Below, piece by piece: positions 59,390 to 64,000 of a stretch of DNA of 64,000 nucleotides. Made by a program: the position numbers and the translations under genes. Where the stretch lies: contig JAFDXN010000041.1 in assembly GCA_018267915.1 (NCBI GenBank), positions 62,001-126,000 on the forward strand, given 5' to 3'. Position 1 is the stretch's first letter, and every line of letters begins with the position of its first letter. Under the pieces are notes generated by a model. It worked only from the letters and a program-made list of their open reading frames with translations, was not told where the DNA came from and did no database searches. This stretch comes from Bacteroidota bacterium. GTDB taxonomy: Bacteria > Bacteroidota > Bacteroidia > Chitinophagales > Chitinophagaceae.

Positions 59390-61759
59390 CTATTCCTCAG
59401 TAATTCTTAGATCAATATGTCTATAAGATTTACCAGCCGGGTGAATTGTACACGACGGTAAACCTGTCTTGGTGAATATTATCATTATCGGCTGATCAGT
59501 TAAATACTCTTTTTGAATTGAAATGTCGGTCAAGCTCCGTAAATCAACATTGCTGGGTTTGTTGTTTTCATTTGGATGTGAATGCCACTCCCCCAGATAT
59601 AACGCTTTGTTGCCGTGTTCGACAAATAAATCATCCAAAAATTTTTGACAAAACTCTACATCCTTTTCAAATCTTGTTGGAGATTGTACAGCCTTGGGGC
59701 CAGGGCCAGATGCGAAAAGAATTGAAATATTCTTGTTCGCGTCAATATGCCCAGCCAGCACTCCGCCGGTTTCAGTTCCAGCCTTACTTGTAACTTGCTC
59801 CACCATATTTTGCAATACCTTTCCATCAATATTTACAAAATTCGGAACTGAATTACTATTGCAAAATTGGCAGTGTTCATGGGGTTTGAAAAACTGCTCA
59901 TTTACGACATAAGATTGATTTAAAGGTGTGTCCGGTACAATTTCAGATGACCATATCCATTGATTTACGTCCGCGCTCCCATTTTGGAGGTGATCAATGA
60001 CTAATCTCGATGTCAACGCAGCAATTAATTTCAGATCTGCGGCACTTGCAGGAAGAATGGGGTTATTGCACTCGTTGCGAAGTGTTGGATAATTGTCATC
60101 AGTGGGAATCTCTATGAATTCGTCTCCGCTCTGTCTGTATAACCTTAGACAATTTAAACAAGCGTCAACACCTGGAATTACCCTAATTATTCTTCCAACT
60201 TTTCCACCTCGTAACGCTCTTGAATAGAATACTGGTCTATTTATGATAACCGACTGTTCATTTATATAGCCTTCTGTGTTGTCGTCAGCAATACTTGAAA
60301 CAGTTATTGAATCCTCTGGCAACTCTGTGCCAATATCGCAGCCTGTTACACTATATGCAAGTGCCAACACCTGTACAAACGGATTATGCTCTTTAATTTG
60401 ACTGCGTACCGCATCAACTTTAAATTGACCAGCCTGCCTTAATCCCGCAACATGACGCACAACATTATGGGCATTCATTCTTTGGTTGTCAACAAGGAGT
60501 AGTGTTCCTATTCCTGCTTTTCCCAAACTGTCCGCTATCTCACTACCAAGAGCTCCTACGCCTAATATATTTGCCGTACAATTTTTAAGTACTCCCCGAT
60601 CAGCTCTTTTTGCGTTTCGCTGAAAAAATGTCTCTTCGGAGAATTTTTCACAAGCAACTGCTTCAACTATAGAATAATTCTCTACAACAATTTTCATGGT
60701 TTCAATTGGTTCACAAAAAAGCGGAGGTGCAGTTATTTCAGTTGGCGCAACCTTACGAACAACGAATGACTGAAACTCAGTTTGTTGACGTCTATTTGGA
60801 TAGCGAATAGCAATAAGTATTTCATCAGGCAGCGATTTAAATTTATTAAATCCTATCGCACTTAGACGCTTGACTCCTTCATCACTTGTTCCATTACCAA
60901 TAATTTTTACCAGTTGCGAAAAATACTGAAATGGTGCAGGTTCAGCATCAACGTCAAACCAAATACCCTCTTTTATTTGACCAGCAGCCACAAGTCGTCT
61001 AACTGTATCTGGTTTTGTCTGTAGGTCTAACGAAGTAACCAAACCTTCATCCTTGATATGTTCAGGAACATTTAAATCAACGGGAACATCCGTTGAAAGT
61101 CCAGCTTCATTTACTCCTGTTATAAAAGTTCCCAAATAGGCTGATCCGATATTTGAATAGCGGATATCGTTGGCAAAAAGGAAATATACTGAAGCATAAA
61201 ATTCACCTTGAACAATATGAGATGTACTAACAAATGACTCCGGGTAAAGTATGTGAAACTGATTATTGATAGTAGTGAAGTGGTTAAATAATGCTACTTC
61301 TTCACTATCGGGAGGAAATTCGCCAGTGATATGTCCACGGTACCAGTCCTTAACGCGGGATATAATTGAAGTTATTCCATAAAATTGAGTTCCGGTATCA
61401 AACGCATCCCATTCTAAAAAGCACAACGATCCAGAACCATTTTGATGTCTGAGATTGTGATAAAAATTTATTGATCCTTGCGGAATTTTAAAATTATAAT
61501 CTGAAGCAACCGCTATGACTTCGCCTTCAGTCAGTTCTCGAGTAAGAGGGTATACGTATGGTAGTACGTAAGGCGTGGCAAACGAGTATACAATTAGGAT
61601 GGGAAACCTATAAACTTTGTCTAAACGGAGCAGAATGTTCCCGTGAGAAACGAATAATTGATCCCGTTTCTGAAACAGCTCTTTGTAGTTGCTGTCATGT
61701 GATAAAGCCCAACTCTCAGCTCGTAAGAATTCAGGATACTTTTTGAACCAATGTACCAT
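59390..61759 (-). CDS. E2-E1-JAB fusion protein (ubiquitin-like conjugation and deconjugation enzyme)
   Basis: 789 residues, three enzymes in one chain. Residues about 1-170 look like a prokaryotic E2 domain with candidate catalytic Cys113 in GSGSLCFLEWD. Residues about 390-625 form a ThiF/MoeB-type E1: ILGVGALGSEIADSLGKAG (397-415), LLVDNQRMNAHNVVRH, zinc pairs Cys534/Cys537 and Cys630/Cys633, and candidate crossover-loop Cys564. Residues about 650-789 form a JAB peptidase with all ligands visible: Glu663 (TETGGVLAG), His726 and His728 (EWHSHP), Ser736 and Asp739. CBASS splits these between Cap2 (E2-E1) and Cap3 (JAB). It starts one base after the MBL1 stop. No ubiquitin-like or CD-NTase gene is adjacent. 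Confidence 0.88.
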   Translation of the reverse strand: MVHWFKKYPEFLRAESWALSHDSNYKELFQKRDQLFVSHGNILLRLDKVYRFPILIVYSFATPYVLPYVYPLTRELTEGEVIAVASDYNFKIPQGSINFYHNLRHQNGSGSLCFLEWDAFDTGTQFYGITSIISRVKDWYRGHITGEFPPDSEEVALFNHFTTINNQFHILYPESFVSTSHIVQGEFYASVYFLFANDIRYSNIGSAYLGTFITGVNEAGLSTDVPVDLNVPEHIKDEGLVTSLDLQTKPDTVRRLVAAGQIKEGIWFDVDAEPAPFQYFSQLVKIIGNGTSDEGVKRLSAIGFNKFKSLPDEILIAIRYPNRRQQTEFQSFVVRKVAPTEITAPPLFCEPIETMKIVVENYSIVEAVACEKFSEETFFQRNAKRADRGVLKNCTANILGVGALGSEIADSLGKAGIGTLLLVDNQRMNAHNVVRHVAGLRQAGQFKVDAVRSQIKEHNPFVQVLALAYSVTGCDIGTELPEDSITVSSIADDNTEGYINEQSVIINRPVFYSRALRGGKVGRIIRVIPGVDACLNCLRLYRQSGDEFIEIPTDDNYPTLRNECNNPILPASAADLKLIAALTSRLVIDHLQNGSADVNQWIWSSEIVPDTPLNQSYVVNEQFFKPHEHCQFCNSNSVPNFVNIDGKVLQNMVEQVTSKAGTETGGVLAGHIDANKNISILFASGPGPKAVQSPTRFEKDVEFCQKFLDDLFVEHGNKALYLGEWHSHPNENNKPSNVDLRSLTDISIQKEYLTDQPIMIIFTKTGLPSCTIHPAGKSYRHIDLRITEE

Positions 61760-61760
61760 G

Positions 61761-62867
61761 TTAGCCCATTGGTTTTTGATCTATACGAGTAGTTTGCGAT
61801 CCGATTACTGAAGCCTTTCTTACGGATTCATTTTTTGAGCCGTTACTATCATCTCCATCGTTGTCATCATCAGACTTACCATATTCTTCAATAAGCTCTT
61901 TATCAACGGTAACGGTGATAGTACCTTTATCGTCAATGTCTACAATAACGGATTCTGGATTTTTTCCGAGATGCAGTATACAGTCTTCGTCTACGTGCTT
62001 CTCATATAATTCAACAGCATCGTCATGTGGATGCCCGTGAGGGCTGTCTGCTTGTTTTGGTGCGCTTATAATAACATACGTTGGTTTGATTGCCTTTATG
62101 TGGTCCTCATAAACGTCTTCATCTTCCTCGCTTGTTTTAAAAAATGTCCGAGAACCATGATGGCTGGCACTAAGAACATATGCTGGTAGCTTATCTTTAT
62201 GATAGTCGGTAATATGCTCCTTCCATGCTTTTTTGTCTGAGTCGCCTGTAATTAATATACTCTTGGCTTCAGTACCATAAGTAAATTTAATAACCCCACA
62301 TTGTTCATGAATTCTTCTATATCGCTCATCTGCGCCTGCATCATCAATATCATCACAAAGATATTCTGCCGGGGACAAAACAATAAAATCGATATCCCCC
62401 AATTTCTTGGTAACCTCTTTGTCGTCAGTTGTTCTTATTTTATTTTCATCATTGGTTCCCTTCAGGTGGTATTCATTCTTTTTTCCGACTTTATCTATTA
62501 CGTATTGAAAGTCTTTGTATTTATCGGCATGTTTTTTTCCGGGCTTATGATTTGAATGCCAAACTTCTTTCAGTCCGACAGCCTCGTATACTTCCTTAAT
62601 GCCACCTGTGTGATCATCGTGGGGATGGGTATTAATAAAAACTTCGAGTTCACCTTTATTTTTAAATAGGTCTTTCAGAAGAGATACTAAGTCAACTTCG
62701 TTTTCTTCTTTATCTCTATCGCAATCCACCAGAATGTATTTGTAGTCATCTACGTTTGGGCCGGTCGGTATTGCCATTAAAGTAGATTCTCCTTGTCCGG
62801 TATACAAGAAAACGGATCTAAAAATCCCTGCTTTGATAGGCTTAATTACTTTTTCTGCTATTGTCAT
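61761..62867 (-). CDS. metallo-beta-lactamase-fold protein with C-terminal glycine tail (MBL1)
   Basis: 368 residues. MBL motifs: FINTHPHDDHTGG (His81, His83, Asp85, His86), ILITGDSDKK (Asp209), ASHHGSRTF (His236, His237) and PHGHPHDD (277-281). After residue 330 comes an acidic, low-complexity linker (KSDDDNDGDDSNGSKNE) and a terminal segment SVRKASVIGSQTT, RIDQKPMG ending in glycine. It is the first gene of the operon. The fold suggests a phosphodiesterase or nuclease; the tail ending in Gly recalls proteins that are adenylated by E1 enzymes. The last three bases before the fusion gene are shared spacing of one nucleotide, so translation is coupled. Confidence 0.87.
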   Translation of the reverse strand: MTIAEKVIKPIKAGIFRSVFLYTGQGESTLMAIPTGPNVDDYKYILVDCDRDKEENEVDLVSLLKDLFKNKGELEVFINTHPHDDHTGGIKEVYEAVGLKEVWHSNHKPGKKHADKYKDFQYVIDKVGKKNEYHLKGTNDENKIRTTDDKEVTKKLGDIDFIVLSPAEYLCDDIDDAGADERYRRIHEQCGVIKFTYGTEAKSILITGDSDKKAWKEHITDYHKDKLPAYVLSASHHGSRTFFKTSEEDEDVYEDHIKAIKPTYVIISAPKQADSPHGHPHDDAVELYEKHVDEDCILHLGKNPESVIVDIDDKGTITVTVDKELIEEYGKSDDDNDGDDSNGSKNESVRKASVIGSQTTRIDQKPMG

Positions 62868-62905
62868 TAGTGTATGTGTTTATATAATATGTAAGTCAAA
62901 TATTA

Positions 62906-62926
62906 GACCAAAACCTATTTTGGGTC
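62906..62926. promoter_or_regulatory. imperfect inverted repeat in the promoter of the E2-E1-JAB operon
   Basis: GACCAAAA (62906-62913) and TTTTGGGTC (62918-62926), one base unmatched, lie between a TTG-like -33 element and an AATATTTG box (7/8 to TAnnTTTG) on the minus strand, about 40 bases before the MBL1 ATG. A regulator could bind here. Confidence 0.45.
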
Positions 62927-63030
62927 AATTTGTCAGTTTTATGAAATAAATTGTAGCAAATCAACCGAAATACACTTTTATTTGCTAAAATGTCACACAA
63001 CACAAGTAGTTAGCAGCGTAAGAACTAAAT

Positions 63031-63067
63031 AAAATAAGGTTGGGCTAAAGTTGCCCAACCTTATTTT
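63031..63067 (-). terminator. terminator after the P-loop ATPase gene
   Basis: Perfect 15-bp stem AAAATAAGGTTGGGC/GCCCAACCTTATTTT (63031-63045, 63053-63067) with 7-base loop, starting one base after the stop codon of the ATPase gene. Confidence 0.88.
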
Positions 63068-63068
63068 A

Positions 63069-64000
63069 TTAAAATATTGACATTTCCCCTCCCTGATTGA
63101 AACGCCCATACTGGATAGCTTTTCCTTTTTCCGGCACTTCTATTACGCTATCCACATCATGCTGGAAGGTGTTAGCCCCCCTGAACTTGCCATCCTTAGT
63201 CGTCTGAAAGATAAAAACAAACGATTTTTCAGGGTACGTAGCTCTTAATCGGTTCAAATCTTCCGGTTTCAACCCCAGCCTGTTGACACTATCTAAGAAG
63301 ATAAAGTCGTAGAACGTAAGGCTCGGCGGTATGGTGGATGCCACATACAGGTTTGGGTGTTTAACGTCCTTATCATTCAGCTTATCCTGTAACGTTTTGT
63401 CCAAACCTTCTTCCCTTGCCACGTATAGTACCTTGCCATGATTACGAGCCAGGTAGCCGGCAAAGTCAACGCACAGGTAAGACTTGCCCATTTTAGGCTT
63501 CCCGTAAACCATTACTGAAAAGTTCGTGGACGGGTCGCCAATGAGCTGCAGCCATTTACCTTTCAGCCCAAGCGTGTCGAACTGCATATCGGCAAAGTCC
63601 ATGCTATTCATTACCATTGGAGCAGTTGTTGCTTCAGCGCCATCAAAGCCATTCAGGTTTTGACAAGAACATCCATTGATAATCCCCTGCAAACCATTTA
63701 AGGCATTCTTTTCAATCTCCAGTGCCTTTGCAGATTTTTCAGACAAGAAATGCTCCAAATTCTTCTTTATCTCATGGATTTCTACCACATAAGGGTCTCT
63801 GTCAGTAATCTTCTTCTGTTCATATGCGCGGTTGATCTGCCCCAATAGCAATCTTGCCTTTTCCTTTGTACCCACTTTGCCGTTCAGGTTAATATAACGC
63901 TTTATGAAACCAACCGAAGACATTACTTTCTCGTCATTTGCCGCTTTTTTCAGTGCTTCAAAAGTATCAGGCTTCAATGAGATCGTTATGGACTTCCCCA
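63069..64000 (-). CDS. RecA-like P-loop ATPase, partial (5' end beyond the window)
   Basis: At least 310 codons; the frame is open to base 64000 (…GKSITISLKPDTFEAL), so the internal TTG at 63977 is not the start. The C-terminal half is a RecA/RadA-type ATPase: MVYGKPKMGKSYLCVDFAG (Walker A), GKVLYVAREEGLDKTL, FYDFIFLDSVNRLGL (Walker B), FVFIFQTTKDGKFRG (sensor). The N-terminal part is helical. Such stand-alone ATPases occur in Bacteroidota mobile elements and may be replication or helicase-loader proteins. It ends in a strong terminator and is not part of the E2-E1-JAB operon. Confidence 0.75.
   Translation of the reverse strand, partial: GKSITISLKPDTFEALKKAANDEKVMSSVGFIKRYINLNGKVGTKEKARLLLGQINRAYEQKKITDRDPYVVEIHEIKKNLEHFLSEKSAKALEIEKNALNGLQGIINGCSCQNLNGFDGAEATTAPMVMNSMDFADMQFDTLGLKGKWLQLIGDPSTNFSVMVYGKPKMGKSYLCVDFAGYLARNHGKVLYVAREEGLDKTLQDKLNDKDVKHPNLYVASTIPPSLTFYDFIFLDSVNRLGLKPEDLNRLRATYPEKSFVFIFQTTKDGKFRGANTFQHDVDSVIEVPEKGKAIQYGRFNQGGEMSIF

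Noticed and set aside
59390..62867. Canonical type II CBASS
   Set aside because: No CD-NTase gene is visible in the operon or its flanks within the window; the MBL protein occupies the position the CD-NTase would take.
1..64000. tRNA or rRNA genes
   Set aside because: No cloverleaf with a T-loop GTTCRANNC motif and no 16S/23S segments were recognised by eye.

Overview
The window comes from a member of the Bacteroidota, most likely a Chitinophagaceae-like gliding or soil lineage. The evidence is a type IX secretion (T9SS) toolkit (GldN-like protein, PorP/SprF, proteins with type A and type B sorting domains), TonB-dependent receptors, an MCC-type acyl-CoA carboxylase, four-helix-bundle (23S IVP) genes, and -7 promoter boxes of the form TAnnTTTG upstream of many genes. 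I see no rRNA or tRNA. One structural RNA, the SRP 4.5S RNA, lies at about 51.7 kb.

Layout. 0-14.4 kb: mostly core and housekeeping genes: a CPBP protease, a TonB receptor with a divergent membrane AraC regulator, S1/P1 nuclease, a RibD-like reductase, a GldN-like protein, cytochrome c, SDR, TrmN6, TsaD, and an ECF sigma factor with a membrane partner. 14.4-16.6 kb: a repeat-rich zone. It holds REP-like hairpins, nested palindromes and two diverged copies of a long structured element whose stems covary. It ends in a terminase-small-subunit-like gene whose middle is made of in-frame intergenic repeats. 17-28.2 kb: a T9SS-secreted FG-GAP protein, OxyR with its operator, PlsY, PrmA, and an adhesin / PorP-SprF / OmpA secretion cassette. 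28.4-50.5 kb: FtsK, LolA, an MlaF-like ATPase, a giant outer-membrane barrel, acyl-CoA carboxylase beta, a second type B T9SS protein, an ABC-2 permease, FkbM methyltransferase, a copper-type cluster (TonB receptor, HMA protein, HYC_CC_PP protein), SGNH hydrolase, aldehyde dehydrogenase and phosphohexomutase. 50.5-56.3 kb: transaldolase, a four-helix-bundle gene bounded by inverted repeats, SRP RNA, the HigBA toxin-antitoxin pair with its operator, a large radical SAM protein and an overlooked 51-residue basic protein.

56.3-64 kb: an AT-rich accessory island on the minus strand. A 39-bp direct repeat bounds a roughly 1.1 kb module at its left side. Its centre is a four-gene operon: a metallo-beta-lactamase (MBL) fold protein, a 789-residue E2-E1-JAB fusion (a complete ubiquitin-like conjugation and deconjugation machine in one chain), a small membrane protein and a second, ComEC/Rec2-like MBL protein. 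No CD-NTase and no separate ubiquitin-like protein is encoded in the operon. The first MBL protein ends in a flexible tail with a terminal glycine, which makes it the best candidate substrate or modifier. This looks like a CBASS/Bil-like defence or stress module and is the most interesting part of the window. A P-loop ATPase typical of mobile elements runs off the right edge.
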